A stretch of 64,000 nt of DNA from Polyangium jinanense (GTDB taxonomy: Bacteria; Myxococcota; Polyangia; Polyangiales; Polyangiaceae), in assembly GCF_028435365.1 (NCBI RefSeq), contig NZ_JAGTJJ010000013.1:124001-188000 (forward strand). Reading direction: 5' to 3'. Under the pieces are notes generated by a model. It was given only the letters and a program-made list of their open reading frames with translations, had not been told where the DNA came from and did not search any database. Positions 46,238 through 54,893 of this stretch are shown one piece after another (the first letter of the stretch is position 1; every line of letters starts with the position of its first letter). The translations under genes were made by a program, and so were the position numbers.

Positions 46238-46979
46238 TCCGCTTCCTGCCTTGAACGTCCGCGGTGAGCGGCGAACGGGCCTCGTTCGCTTGCTCGCCGC
46301 GCTCCTGATCGCCCTTCCGCTCGTCACCCTTCCTTTCGCGACACGTGCGCTCGTCGACCGCGGCGCCGCTTCCCTCGGCGCGCGGCTCGCCGACGCGCTC
46401 GATCGCGCGTTCGTCTGGCGAAACGCCGAGGAGACGGACGCACCTCTGCACGGCCCCGACTCCCTCGATCTCGGCCTCGACCTGCCCCACGTGCCCGGGC
46501 TCGACGTGCTTCCGGCGCCCGCCGAGCCGCCGAGCGAAACGCTTGCCCCCGCGAGGAAAGGTTCGTCCGTACGAACCCCCGCGCCGCGCGGCGGAATTCA
46601 TGTCCGCGCCGACGTCGTGGCGCGCGCGGTGCAGAGCGGCGTCGTCCCGTCAGGCGTGCCCGTGCCCGCAAGCGGACCGAGGCCCGCGGGCATCGCGCTC
46701 CAGGGCGTGGGTGGCTTCGGCGCGGGTCTCCGCGATGGCGACGTGCTCACGCGGATCGGCGGCGCGCCGGCGACCTCGGTCGGCGTGGTCATCGGCGCGG
46801 TCGCGGGCGCGCTCAAGCACAACGCGAAGGTGATCACGGGCGAGGTGTGGCGCGGCGATCAGCGGCTCACGGTGGCCGTCGAGGTCCCGCCGATCGGTCG
46901 GCAAGGCGTCCCAGGTCGCGCGATGCCGAAGCCCCGTGCTCCGGCCAAACGCGCTCAGGGCCCGAACAGCCCGCCGTAG
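46203..46979 (+). CDS. Membrane-anchored PDZ-like protein
   Basis: A protein of about 258 residues overlapping the infC end by 35 nt in another frame. Residues about 22-48 are a signal anchor (TGLVRLLAALLIALPLVTLPFATRALVD). After a Pro-rich linker, the segment GGIHVRADVVARAVQSG and then GIALQGVGGFGAGLRDGDVLTRIGGAPATSVGVVIGAVAGAL looks like a PDZ domain (GLRxGD motif). One-span proteins with a C-terminal PDZ include GspC of type II secretion, but no other secretion genes are nearby. The exact start is uncertain: ATGs at 46203, 46206 and 46215 all lie in the acidic-tail codons of infC. Its last 25 nt overlap the convergent kinase gene. Confidence 0.65.
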   Translation: MMTRMTTRKEADPLPALNVRGERRTGLVRLLAALLIALPLVTLPFATRALVDRGAASLGARLADALDRAFVWRNAEETDAPLHGPDSLDLGLDLPHVPGLDVLPAPAEPPSETLAPARKGSSVRTPAPRGGIHVRADVVARAVQSGVVPSGVPVPASGPRPAGIALQGVGGFGAGLRDGDVLTRIGGAPATSVGVVIGAVAGALKHNAKVITGEVWRGDQRLTVAVEVPPIGRQGVPGRAMPKPRAPAKRAQGPNSPP

Positions 46980-48790
46980 TACGCGCTCGCTGCGAGCAGA
47001 AGAACCGCCGCGGCGACGTAGAGCCACATCACGTTGCTGTTCGCGGCGGGGGCGGGCTTCGCGAGGGGCGCCTTCTTCGCGACAGCGGCCGTGCTCTCCT
47101 TGCTGAGCTTCGCGGCCGCGCCCTTCTTCCCCTTCGCGCCCGCCTTCGCTGCCTTGCCGGATTTGCCCGCGACGTCCTTCTCCTGCTTGGGCGACGGCGT
47201 CCTCGTCGCGACTGGCGCGCTCTCGATGGAGCTCTCCTCGGCCTTGGCCTGCGGCGTCTCCTTGACCGTCTCGGCTGGCTCGCTGATGACCGCGCCTTCG
47301 TCCGCCTTTGCTTGCGGCGTCGCCTTGACCGTCTCGGCCGGCAGACTCTCGGCCTTCAGGCTCTCGACCGGCGCGCTCTCCTCGGCCTTGGCTTGTGGCG
47401 TCGCCTTGACCGTCGCGGCCGGCAGACTCTCGGTCGGCAAGCTCTCGGCGCCTTTCTTCTCGGCTGCCGTGCTCTCGACCGCTTTGTTCTCGGCCTCCGT
47501 GCTCTCGGCCGCTTTGTTCTCGGCCTCCGTGCTCTCGGCTGCCGTGCTCTCGGCAGGCTTGCTCGGGACGGGCTTGCTCTCCGGCTCGCGCTCGCTCCGC
47601 GCGGACACTGGACCGACCCGCGACGCGCGCCCCTCGCCGCTGAGCGGCGCGAGATCCATTTCCTCGGCCCATTTGCCGATGTCCTCGAAGTGCGACACGC
47701 GCCCGCGCGGCCGCTCTTCGGGGGGCGGCGCCGCTGCGCTGATCTCCGGCTTCGACTTCTCCCTCGGTGCGCCGGGCCGTGGGTCGTCTTGCAGCGAGTT
47801 GAACTCGAGCAGCGCTGCTTCGATCAGCTTGTGCAGCGTCGTGTCTTTTTCCTGGTCCGTGGTTTTACGCAGCGCCACGGTCCCGCTCACGAGCTCGGCG
47901 ACGTCGTGCGCGCCGACGGGCCTTCCGAACTTGAACAAGAAGCCGTTCAGGGCTCGGCCGAGCTCGCGCGCGCTCGGGTAGCGCTTCTCCGGATCGCGGG
48001 CGAGCGCGCGGTGGATGATCTTCTCGAGCTCCGGCGGCACGTCCTTGTTGAGCTGCGCGAGCGGCGGCACGACGGCTTCGCGCACCCGCATCACCGTCTG
48101 CAGATCGTTGTCGCCGTGGAAGAGCCGCTTTTGCGCGAGGATCTCCCACAGGATGATCCCCACGGCGAACACGTCCGTGCGCACGTCGACCTCGAGCCCT
48201 TGTGTCGCCTCGGGCGAGAGGTAGCCGAACTTTCCTTTCACGATGCCGGGCTCGCTCTTCTCGAGCTGGCTCGTCGCTTTTGCGAGCCCGAAATCGACGA
48301 TCTTGATCTCGCCGTATTTCGTGATGAGCACGTTCGCTGGCGAGACGTCGCGGTGCACGATGCGAAGCGGCTGCCCCTCGGGGTTTTTCGCCTCGTGCGC
48401 GTAGGCGAGGCCGTCGCAGATCTTCTCGGCCATGTAGACGGCGACCTCCACCGGGAAGGGCCGCTTCATCTTGCGGAGGTATTCGATGACGGCTTTCAGG
48501 TCCGAGCCATCGACGTACTCCATCACGATGAAGTACGCGTTATCGCCGACGCCGATGTCGAATACCTGGGCGACATTCGAATGCGTGAGGTTCGCCGAGA
48601 GGCGCGCCTCGTCGAGGAACATCGCGATGAAGCGCTTCTTCTCCGAGAGGTGGGGCAAGACCTTCTTGATCGCCACCCGCTTCTTGAATCCCTCGATCCC
48701 CGCGCTCTCCGCGAGAAACACCTCGGCCATGCCGCCGGACGCGAGGCGATCGAGGACGCGGTACCGCTGCTGCTGATGCCCCTGCTTCAT
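46955..48790 (-). CDS. Ser/Thr protein kinase with repeat-rich linker and tail anchor
   Basis: A 611-residue Pkn-type kinase. The kinase domain occupies residues 1-290: glycine loop LASGGMAEVFLAE, Lys42/43 in VAIKKVLP, catalytic loop IVHRDVSPANVLITKYG (Asp148, Asn153), DFGLAKA at 166-172, GKFGYLSPEA and DVFAVGIILWEIL. HRDVSP is the hallmark of myxobacterial kinases. Residues about 340-570 are low complexity with repeated ESTEAENKA and VKATPQAKAEE units. A C-terminal membrane span (MWLYVAAAVLLLAASAYY) ends the protein, so the kinase is held at the membrane by its tail. It is convergent with the PDZ gene, overlapping by 25 nt. Confidence 0.9.
   Translation of the reverse strand: MKQGHQQQRYRVLDRLASGGMAEVFLAESAGIEGFKKRVAIKKVLPHLSEKKRFIAMFLDEARLSANLTHSNVAQVFDIGVGDNAYFIVMEYVDGSDLKAVIEYLRKMKRPFPVEVAVYMAEKICDGLAYAHEAKNPEGQPLRIVHRDVSPANVLITKYGEIKIVDFGLAKATSQLEKSEPGIVKGKFGYLSPEATQGLEVDVRTDVFAVGIILWEILAQKRLFHGDNDLQTVMRVREAVVPPLAQLNKDVPPELEKIIHRALARDPEKRYPSARELGRALNGFLFKFGRPVGAHDVAELVSGTVALRKTTDQEKDTTLHKLIEAALLEFNSLQDDPRPGAPREKSKPEISAAAPPPEERPRGRVSHFEDIGKWAEEMDLAPLSGEGRASRVGPVSARSEREPESKPVPSKPAESTAAESTEAENKAAESTEAENKAVESTAAEKKGAESLPTESLPAATVKATPQAKAEESAPVESLKAESLPAETVKATPQAKADEGAVISEPAETVKETPQAKAEESSIESAPVATRTPSPKQEKDVAGKSGKAAKAGAKGKKGAAAKLSKESTAAVAKKAPLAKPAPAANSNVMWLYVAAAVLLLAASAYYGGLFGP
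47237..47550. repeat. In-frame repeats in the kinase linker
   Basis: Inside the kinase gene. On the + strand a unit like GCCTGCGGCGTCTCCTTGAC recurs three times at intervals of about 50-130 bp, coding VKxTPQAKA, and a 27-bp unit containing GCTTTGTTCTCGGCCTCCGT occurs twice in tandem, coding ESTEAENKA. All are multiples of three. Variation in copy number would change linker length without breaking the kinase. Confidence 0.7.
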
Positions 48791-48910
48791 GCCAGACGAG
48801 GACTACCCTCTCCTCGGCCGCCGGTCGAGCCCGCGCGCCGGGATCCGGCATCTTACCACGACGGGACCTCGAGACGGATCCAGGAAGGACATCCCTCGCG
48901 CACTTCTCCC

Positions 48911-48940
48911 TTGCCCCGGGAAAGCGCGGGTTCGTAGGCT
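48911..48940 (+). promoter_or_regulatory. Promoter of a Cys-rich lipoprotein gene
   Basis: TTGCCC (48911-48916) and TAGGCT (48935-48940) are 18 nt apart. ATG 48948 begins 7 nt after the -10 and there is no Shine-Dalgarno, so transcription probably starts at the initiation codon. Confidence 0.6.
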
Positions 48941-48947
48941 GGCCTTC

Positions 48948-49574
48948 ATGCTTCGACCTCGATCGAATTGGGGAATCCTTCTGGTTTCTGCCTTCCTCGT
49001 GACCACGCTCCCCGCGGCCTGCGGGAGCGAGGTCGACGGCGGAAACGGCGGCAGCGGTGGCAGCGGCGGCGCGGGCGGCGGCGGCGGCGCTCCGAATTTC
49101 GGGGCCTGCAGCGGACCGGGTCAGTGTACCCTCGTCAAGAATACCTGCTGCGGCACGTGCAGCGAACCCACGCTCGCCGACGTCGAGCCCGTGCACGTCG
49201 ATCAGGTCGACGAATACAACACCTTCGTTTGTCCCGAGCCCTCGGCCTGCCCCGCCTGCGCGGGCGCGCCGAACCCCGGCCTCTTCGCGTATTGCGAGGC
49301 CGGTAGCTGCGCGGAGGCCGACGTCGCGGAGCACGCCTTCAGCGAATGCACGACCGCCGCCGATTGCACGCTCCGGCTCGGCTTGAGTTGCTGCGAGCCT
49401 TGCGCGGGGGGCGTGCCCGACCTCGTCGCGGTCGCGTCGAGCTCCCTTCAGGCGATTTACGATCTTGTCTGCCCGCCCGAGTTTGGCTGCCCGCCCTGCG
49501 CCCCTCTTTATCCGTCGGAATGGAAGGCCGATTGCGTGACCGGCCATTGCGCGGTCGTCCCGGCCATGCCTTGA
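48948..49574 (+). CDS. Cys-rich lipoprotein with Gly-rich linker
   Basis: A 208-residue lipoprotein: signal MLRPRSNWGILLVSAFLVTTLPAAC, then a GGNGGSGGSGG linker typical of Polyangiaceae surface proteins. The mature part holds two similar Cys-rich modules, the first with CSGPGQCTLVKNTCCGTCSEP and the second with CTTAADCTLRLGLSCCEPCAGG, each followed by a CPxC segment (CPACAG, CPPCAP) and a final xxGxC. The duplication is clear from this order. The cysteines are probably all in disulfides outside the cell. No family is recognised. The start is fixed by the promoter hexamers. Confidence 0.75.
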   Translation: MLRPRSNWGILLVSAFLVTTLPAACGSEVDGGNGGSGGSGGAGGGGGAPNFGACSGPGQCTLVKNTCCGTCSEPTLADVEPVHVDQVDEYNTFVCPEPSACPACAGAPNPGLFAYCEAGSCAEADVAEHAFSECTTAADCTLRLGLSCCEPCAGGVPDLVAVASSSLQAIYDLVCPPEFGCPPCAPLYPSEWKADCVTGHCAVVPAMP

Positions 49575-49607
49575 GGCCCTGGCCGCGACGCACCTTTTCG
49601 AATCCGC

Positions 49608-50434
49608 TCAGTGACGCGCGCGCTCGCCGGGCGTGAGGCCGACGAGTTCCTCGCCCGACGTCTTTTCCGCGGGCGCTGTGTCCGCCTTGGCAGCCTTCGC
49701 CATCGTCACGGGGAAGCTCTTCTTCACGCCCCCGACCTCCACGAAAATCGTCGCCTTTCCCGCCGCGAGCGCCTTGACCAACCCGCACGTCTCGGTGACG
49801 TATTCCACCTCGATCGAGCCTTCGCCCGACATCATCCACCCGGAGAGGCCCGCCACCGCGCGCCCGTTCGAGATGCCCCGGAAACACACGTTGCGCTCCA
49901 AGCCCACGGGCAACGGCTGCGCGAGGTCCGGGCTGACCAAATTCTTCACGGCGACGATATCGTCGAGTTTGTCCACGATGGGCATCGTCACTTCGAACGG
50001 TGTTCCGTCGCCCGTCACCACGCTCGCGCTCACGGTCCCGCTCGCACCCACCGTCACGAAGCGCCGATCCCACGTCGACAAATCCCCATCCTCCTTCGCG
50101 TCCCCCGTGATGGTGATGCTCGTGCTCTCGTCGACGAGGCGCATGCCGTCGGCATCGCGCAGCGCGAGGCCGAGGAACACGCCCGCGTCCTTGAACAGCG
50201 CTAGGCCGAGGTTTTCCGCCTCCGGATCGAGGAGCGACATCCCGCCTGCGACGAAGCCTGCGTCCCGCCTTCCGCGGTCGCGTGCAGGACGCCGCCGAAC
50301 ATGTCGTCGAAGAGCGAGGTGCCCCGGAAGAACAGGCCATTCGGTGTATCGGAGGAGCACGTCTCGCCCGACGGACAGACCGTCTCGCAAGGCGGCGTGA
50401 AGCACTGCTCATTGGAGAGGGCGCGCTCTCCAGC
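49608..50434 (-). pseudogene. Frameshifted, 5'-truncated secreted-protein gene
   Basis: Two coding-like pieces lie in different frames of the - strand. The first, from 50434, reads NEQCFTPPCETVCPSGETC and on through LFFRGTSLFDDMFGGVLHATAEGG. Near 50255-50275 the frame must shift to continue as DAGFVAGGMSLLDPEAENLG and then an Ig-like beta-rich region to the stop at 49608. Upstream of the first piece the same frame has a TGA at 50437-50435 and no signal peptide or start codon is found in any frame. So the gene lacks its 5' end and carries at least one frameshift. The downstream piece alone could be read from ATG 50240 (210 residues). A sequencing error could explain the frameshift but not the missing start. 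Confidence 0.6.
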
Positions 50435-50489
50435 TCATACGGCGGCACTTTGGCAAAGCCCGTGCCGCGCACGCGGGCAACCTTCACCC

Positions 50490-50519
50490 TTGCGACCTTG
50501 TTCTCCTCCCTTGTAGCAT
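50490..50519 (+). promoter_or_regulatory. Promoter of the haem-motif lipoprotein gene
   Basis: TTGCGA (50490-50495) and TAGCAT (50514-50519), 18 nt apart, end 7 nt before ATG 50527. No Shine-Dalgarno follows, so a leaderless transcript is likely. Confidence 0.6.
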
Positions 50520-50526
50520 TGCCTTT

Positions 50527-52938
50527 ATGTTGCAACGATCTCGCCTTGGAATTGTACTCGTATCAGCCCTCGGCACGGCGGTCCTCACGGCTGCGTGCGG
50601 GGGCGGCGGCTCCACCGGGCTCGCAGGGGGCACCTCCTCGAACGGCAGCGGCGGCGCGGGCGGCTCGAACAGCGGGGGGAACGGCGGCATCGGCGGGGAC
50701 GGCGGCGATATTTTCGTCGGCTCCTCGTCGGGCGTGGGCGGAAGCGGCGGCAGCCAAACGCAGGGCTTCGATGTCCTGCCGAGCGCGCCGCAGGAGATCA
50801 CAGTCGTTGCGGGTCAAAATACCCCGACGGTCACGTACACCTCGTACCTCGACGGAAACCCCATCAGCGCGGGCTGGAGCGTCGATCGCGGCGAGATTGG
50901 AAGCATCACGGCGGGACCGACGAGCACGGCGACGTTCACGCCGAAGGGCACGGCCGGCGGCGTCGTGCGCGTCCGGGCCGGCCTCAACGGGCAGGTCCTC
51001 GAGCGTAATCTCCTGGTCAAGCTCACATCGCAACAGAATGGGGCGGACCCGAACAACCCCGCCCAGCAGGGTCAGATCGCCACGACGATCCCCCAGCTCA
51101 CGGAGGGCGGCGGCGTCGGCGGCGTCGGCGGCGAGGGCCTCGGCGTCGGCGTCGACAATCCCGTCGTGGTCGCCGCGCTCGACGCGCCAAGCAGCAATGG
51201 GCAGGCCGAGGGGCTGAAATTCATCTATCCGTACGACCGCACGGTCTGGCCGCGCGGCATGACGGCGCCGCTGCTCCAATGGGATTCGACGCTCGGCAGC
51301 GTCGACGCCATCAAGATCGAGCTCTCGACCACGAGCGGCTCGTTCTCGTGGAAGGGCACCTTCGCAAAACCGCAGATCCTCGTGCAAACGGGAGGCTCGT
51401 TCATTCGCCACCCGATCCCGCAGGACATCTGGGCCATGGCGACGAATACGGCCGGCGGAAAGACGCTCGACGGCTCGCCCGATCAGCTCGTCGTGCGGCT
51501 GACAGTGGCGAAAGGCGAGGTCGCGTACGGGCCGATCCAGGAGACGTGGACCGTCGCGCCGGGGCGGCTCTCGGGCGCCATTTATTACATTTCGTATGGC
51601 ACGAAGCTCGCGAAAAACCTGACCGGCGCCGTGGGCGGCGACGGCATGTTCGGCGGCGCGGTGCTCTCGATCAAGGTCGGTGACACGGCGCCCAAGCTCA
51701 CGGCGGGCAAGAGCGGATCGGAGGCGGAGTGCCGCGTCTGCCATTCGGTCGCGGCGGACGGCTCGCGCCTCGTCGCGACGTCGAATGGCGGCTCCATCCC
51801 GTGGGCCTACGATATCGCGCCGGACATGGTGACCGAGAAGTCGCTCCCGAATGGAAGCTCGTTCCCGGGCATCACGCCGGACGGCGCGCTGGCACTCACG
51901 ACGGTGGGGCAGCTCGTCTCGCTGGCCAATGGCACCGTCCAGCCGGTTTCGGGGCTGAACGGGGTCTCGACCAACGTCGGCACGCCGTCGTTCTCGCCGG
52001 ACGGCAAGCGCGTCGTGTTCAACCCGATGGCGAGCGCGTCCATCACGAACCCGCGGCAAAAGCTCGTCTTGATGGATTTCGACGCGGCGACGAACGCCTT
52101 CGCGAATCCGCTCGTCGTCGTGGACAACACGGGACAACCGGCGGAGACGCGGCCCGGCTGGGCGGCGTTTTTCCCGGACGGCAAGACCGTCGTGTATCAT
52201 CAGCAGACCGCGGCGGGCGTCGACGGCAATACCCTCGGGGATCTGCGCACGCGCAAGGGCGCCAAGGCCTACATCGCGATGGTCCGCGACGACGGCGGCG
52301 CGCCCGTGCCGCTCGATCAGCTCAATGGCAAGGACGCTGGCAATGTGTACCTGCCGAAGCTCGCCCAGCCCGTTGCAATGACCTGCACGGGCGACGGCAC
52401 GCAGGTCGGAGGCATCAACGCCGATCACGGCGATGACGTGAACCTGAACTACGAGCCGACGGTGAACCCGATTGCCTCGGGCGGTTATGCCTGGGTGGTC
52501 TTCACGAGCCGCCGCATGTACGGCAACGTCGCGACGATCCCGCCGTTCTGCAGCGATCCGCGCGGCGTCAACCTCTTCACGAACATCACGCCGAAGAAGC
52601 TCTGGGTCGCAGCCGTGGATCTGAACTCGCCGGCAGGCGTGGACGGGAGCCACCCGGCATTTTACCTGCCCGCGCAGGAGCTGCTCGCCGGCAATGCGCG
52701 CGGCTTCTGGGTGCAAGAGCCCTGCCGCGCCGACGGCGCCGGTTGCGAGTCCGGCGATCAATGCTGCAATGGCTACTGCTCGCCCGATCCGATGGGCAGC
52801 GGCGCACTCGTCTGCGGCGACACGCCCCCGAACGGCATGTGCTCGAACGAGGGCGACAAGTGCACGACGGCAGCCGATTGCTGCAGCCCGGACAACATCT
52901 GCCTGAACGGGTTCTGCACGCTGGACGGGCCGAAGTAA
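50527..52938 (+). CDS. Lipoprotein with c-type haem motif and propeller-like repeats
   Basis: An 803-residue surface protein. Signal and lipobox: LGTAVLTAAC, then a Gly/Ser linker. Residues about 85-165 are Ig-like. At residues 402-406 the motif CRVCH (context EAECRVCHSVAADGSRLVATS) is a single c-type haem site. PD40/TolB-like repeats follow (FSPDGKRVVFNP; FFPDGKTVVYHQ), suggesting a beta-propeller. The end is Cys-rich (CRADGAGCESGDQCCNGYC; CTTAADCCSPDNICLNGFC), a dicysteine pattern also used by other lipoproteins here. It is probably an outer-surface redox or binding protein. Confidence 0.75.
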   Translation: MLQRSRLGIVLVSALGTAVLTAACGGGGSTGLAGGTSSNGSGGAGGSNSGGNGGIGGDGGDIFVGSSSGVGGSGGSQTQGFDVLPSAPQEITVVAGQNTPTVTYTSYLDGNPISAGWSVDRGEIGSITAGPTSTATFTPKGTAGGVVRVRAGLNGQVLERNLLVKLTSQQNGADPNNPAQQGQIATTIPQLTEGGGVGGVGGEGLGVGVDNPVVVAALDAPSSNGQAEGLKFIYPYDRTVWPRGMTAPLLQWDSTLGSVDAIKIELSTTSGSFSWKGTFAKPQILVQTGGSFIRHPIPQDIWAMATNTAGGKTLDGSPDQLVVRLTVAKGEVAYGPIQETWTVAPGRLSGAIYYISYGTKLAKNLTGAVGGDGMFGGAVLSIKVGDTAPKLTAGKSGSEAECRVCHSVAADGSRLVATSNGGSIPWAYDIAPDMVTEKSLPNGSSFPGITPDGALALTTVGQLVSLANGTVQPVSGLNGVSTNVGTPSFSPDGKRVVFNPMASASITNPRQKLVLMDFDAATNAFANPLVVVDNTGQPAETRPGWAAFFPDGKTVVYHQQTAAGVDGNTLGDLRTRKGAKAYIAMVRDDGGAPVPLDQLNGKDAGNVYLPKLAQPVAMTCTGDGTQVGGINADHGDDVNLNYEPTVNPIASGGYAWVVFTSRRMYGNVATIPPFCSDPRGVNLFTNITPKKLWVAAVDLNSPAGVDGSHPAFYLPAQELLAGNARGFWVQEPCRADGAGCESGDQCCNGYCSPDPMGSGALVCGDTPPNGMCSNEGDKCTTAADCCSPDNICLNGFCTLDGPK

Positions 52939-52989
52939 ACATCCGCGCGAAGGTGCGGGGGTTTGGCGGGCCCCCGCGTCTTGCTCATC

Positions 52990-53307
52990 TCACCACCGGA
53001 ATGGGGGGCGGTTGCAGGTGCGCTGGCAGGCGTGCATGGACTCGAAGTTGTTCATGTTCCCCTGACAGCCGCCGTACATGAAAGGCACGCAGCGACCAAC
53101 GGCGCTGTTGAAGGCATACCGACGGAAGGCCGCGCGACACGGGCCGCTCGCGATCGGCTGGAGGCAGATCCTACGCGCCGGTGGCACGACGAGATCCTGC
53201 ACGTCCTCCGCGAGCTCCGCGTTTTCCGACGCGTCCTCCGCCGCCGACGCCGGCAGCACGAACAAGAACGAAATCGCCGCAAATACAAACGGTAGACCCT
53301 TCGTCAT
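52990..53307 (-). CDS. Secreted Kunitz/BPTI-type protease inhibitor
   Basis: A 105-residue protein: signal peptide MTKGLPFVFAAISFLFVLPASA, an acidic spacer (EDASENAELAEDVQDL), then one Kunitz domain. The cysteines are C48, C57, C73, C81, C94 and C98, so the spacing 8-15-7-12-3 equals that of bovine pancreatic trypsin inhibitor. Other family marks are present: GPCRA with the P1 residue Arg58, a YGGC turn and NNF before the last helix. Arg at P1 predicts action on trypsin-like enzymes. Kunitz domains are mainly animal proteins and rare in bacteria. GGAGG 7-8 nt before ATG 53307 fixes the start. Element B lies about 100 nt upstream. Confidence 0.92.
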   Translation of the reverse strand: MTKGLPFVFAAISFLFVLPASAAEDASENAELAEDVQDLVVPPARRICLQPIASGPCRAAFRRYAFNSAVGRCVPFMYGGCQGNMNNFESMHACQRTCNRPPFRW

Positions 53308-53406
53308 GGCGCACCTCCCCCTTCGAGCGGGAGCCACACCGGCGAGCCCGCCCGGTGGAAGCATAAAGCGCACGTCCTCGGCGTCCCCTGGTCCTGAGGC
53401 GCTTCG

Positions 53407-53703
53407 CTGGGGCGTTGCCCCAGGCCCCACCAGGGGCTATCCGCCCCTGGACCCGGACCAGCGCAAGCGCTGGACCCGGGGTCGATGAACTGCGCAATGC
53501 GCAGTTCATCGAACAGGCCGAGTCAAGGCCAGGTACGACCCTGCCAACCAAGACCGCCGTGACTGGCAACGCTGTCCCGGGTCTTGCCACCGGCCTGTGG
53601 GAAGAACTGCGCATCGCGCAGTTCTTCCACGAACGGTCCAGGGCTTGCCCTGGTTCGGGTCGAGGGGCGAACAGCCCCCGCGGGGCCCGGGGCGGCGCCC
53701 CGG
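53407..53703. repeat. Element B: second copy of the mirror-symmetric eight-hairpin repeat
   Basis: Same order and spacing as element A. H1 53407-53423 (CTGGGGC, loop GTT); H2 53430-53450 (CCAGGGGC, loop TATCC); H3 53458-53473 (CCAGCGC, loop AA); H4 53482-53512 (14-bp stem, apex GCGC-AAT-GCGC); core 53513-53596; H5 53597-53630 (15-bp stem with one bulged G, apex GCGC-ATC-GCGC); H6 53638-53653 (CCAGGGC, loop TT); H7 53664-53678 (GGGGC, loop GAACA); H8 53687-53703 (CCGGGGC, loop GGC). The linker ACCCGGA between H2 and H3 is identical in both copies. Core length is 84 nt against 83. Cores share GACTGGCAACG and GTCTTGCCAC. It lies between the ychF stop and the Kunitz gene start. Confidence 0.85.
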
Positions 53704-53725
53704 CGCGGCGGCACCAAGAAGGAAG

Positions 53726-54823
53726 TCAGACGTTGAAGTGGAAATGCATCACGTCGCCGTCCTTGACGACGTATGCCTTCCCTTCTTTGCGCATCTTGCC
53801 GGCCTGCGCTGCGCCGCTCTCGCCGCCGAATTTGACGAAATCGTCGAACGCGATGGTCTCGGCGCAGATGAAGCCCTTCTCGAAATCCGTGTGAATCTCG
53901 CCCGCGGATTGGGGTGCGGTTGCGCCGATCGGGATCGTCCAGGCGCGCGCCTCCTTCGGGCCGACCGTGAAGTACGTCTGGAGCCCGAGAAGCGCGTACG
54001 CCTCGCGGATGAGTCGATTCAGGCCGGGCTCCGCGAGCCCCAGGGTCTCCAGGAACTCTGCGCGCTCGGCGGCGCCGAGCTGGGCGACCTCCGCCTCGAT
54101 CTGCGCCGAGATCACCACGGACTTCGCGCCGTCCTTCGCCGCGCGCTCGACCACCTTCGCCGACAGGGCATTGCCCGTCGCGGCGGCGGCCTCGTCGACG
54201 TTGCACACGTAAAGCGCGGGCTTCGCGGTCAAGAGCTGCAGCATGCGCCAGGCCTTCTGATCGTCGGGGTCCACCTTCGCCGTGAACGCCGGCCGGCCCG
54301 CGTGGAGCTGCTCCAGCGCGAGCTTGAGCAGACGCAAGGTATTCGCGCCCTCCTTGTCCCCGCCCCGGATCCGCTTCTCCAGGTTCGGAATGCGTTTCTC
54401 CAGGCTGTCGATGTCCGCCAGCATCAGCTCGGTCTCGATGATGTCCAGATCGGCGAGCGGGTCGACACGCCCCTCGACGTGCGTGACGTCGTCGTTCTGG
54501 AAGCACCGGGCGACGAACGCGACGGCGTCGCAGTCGCGGATGTTGGCCAGGAACTGGTTGCCCAGGCCCTCGCCCTTGGACGCGCCGCGCACGAGGCCTG
54601 CCACGTCGACGAAGTTGATCCGGGCCGGGATGATCTCCTTCGAGTTCGCCAGCGCCGCGAGTTTGTCGAGCCGCGGCTCGGGCACGGCCACGTCGCCGAC
54701 GTTCGGCTCGATGGTGCAGAACGGGTAGTTCGCGGCCTGCGCGGCCGCCGTCTGGGTGAGGGCGTTGAACAGAGTGGATTTGCCGACGTTCGGCAGACCA
54801 ACGATCGCGACTTTGAGGGCCAT
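53726..54823 (-). CDS. ychF: Redox-regulated GTPase/ATPase YchF (Obg family)
   Basis: YchF (OLA1 in eukaryotes) binds ribosomes and hydrolyses ATP; its role is linked to stress and translation. The 365-residue product has G1 GLPNVGKSTLFNAL, G3 FVDVAGLVRGASKGEGLGNQFL, the NVDE-type G4 (YVCNVDEA replaces NKxD, which explains ATP preference) and a C-terminal TGS domain (LQTYFTVGPKEARAWTIPIGATAPQSAG) ending FHFNV. Length matches E. coli YchF (363). ATG 54823 gives the canonical MALKVAIVGLPN start. The 3' end is 22 nt from element B. Confidence 0.95.
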   Translation of the reverse strand: MALKVAIVGLPNVGKSTLFNALTQTAAAQAANYPFCTIEPNVGDVAVPEPRLDKLAALANSKEIIPARINFVDVAGLVRGASKGEGLGNQFLANIRDCDAVAFVARCFQNDDVTHVEGRVDPLADLDIIETELMLADIDSLEKRIPNLEKRIRGGDKEGANTLRLLKLALEQLHAGRPAFTAKVDPDDQKAWRMLQLLTAKPALYVCNVDEAAAATGNALSAKVVERAAKDGAKSVVISAQIEAEVAQLGAAERAEFLETLGLAEPGLNRLIREAYALLGLQTYFTVGPKEARAWTIPIGATAPQSAGEIHTDFEKGFICAETIAFDDFVKFGGESGAAQAGKMRKEGKAYVVKDGDVMHFHFNV

Positions 54824-54893
54824 GGCGCAGTTCGGGGGAAAGAGGGCCGCGCGACCTAGCACGTCCGGGGCACACGCACCAGCCCTCATTCCC

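Noticed and set aside
49339..50535. Long - strand open frame spanning the degraded gene and its upstream region
   Set aside because: It is a different frame from both coding-like pieces, Arg-rich and without signal peptide or family pattern.
53415..53894. Open reading frame through element B into the end of ychF
   Set aside because: It overlaps the ychF TGS domain on the opposite strand and does not share protein sequence with the frame through element A.
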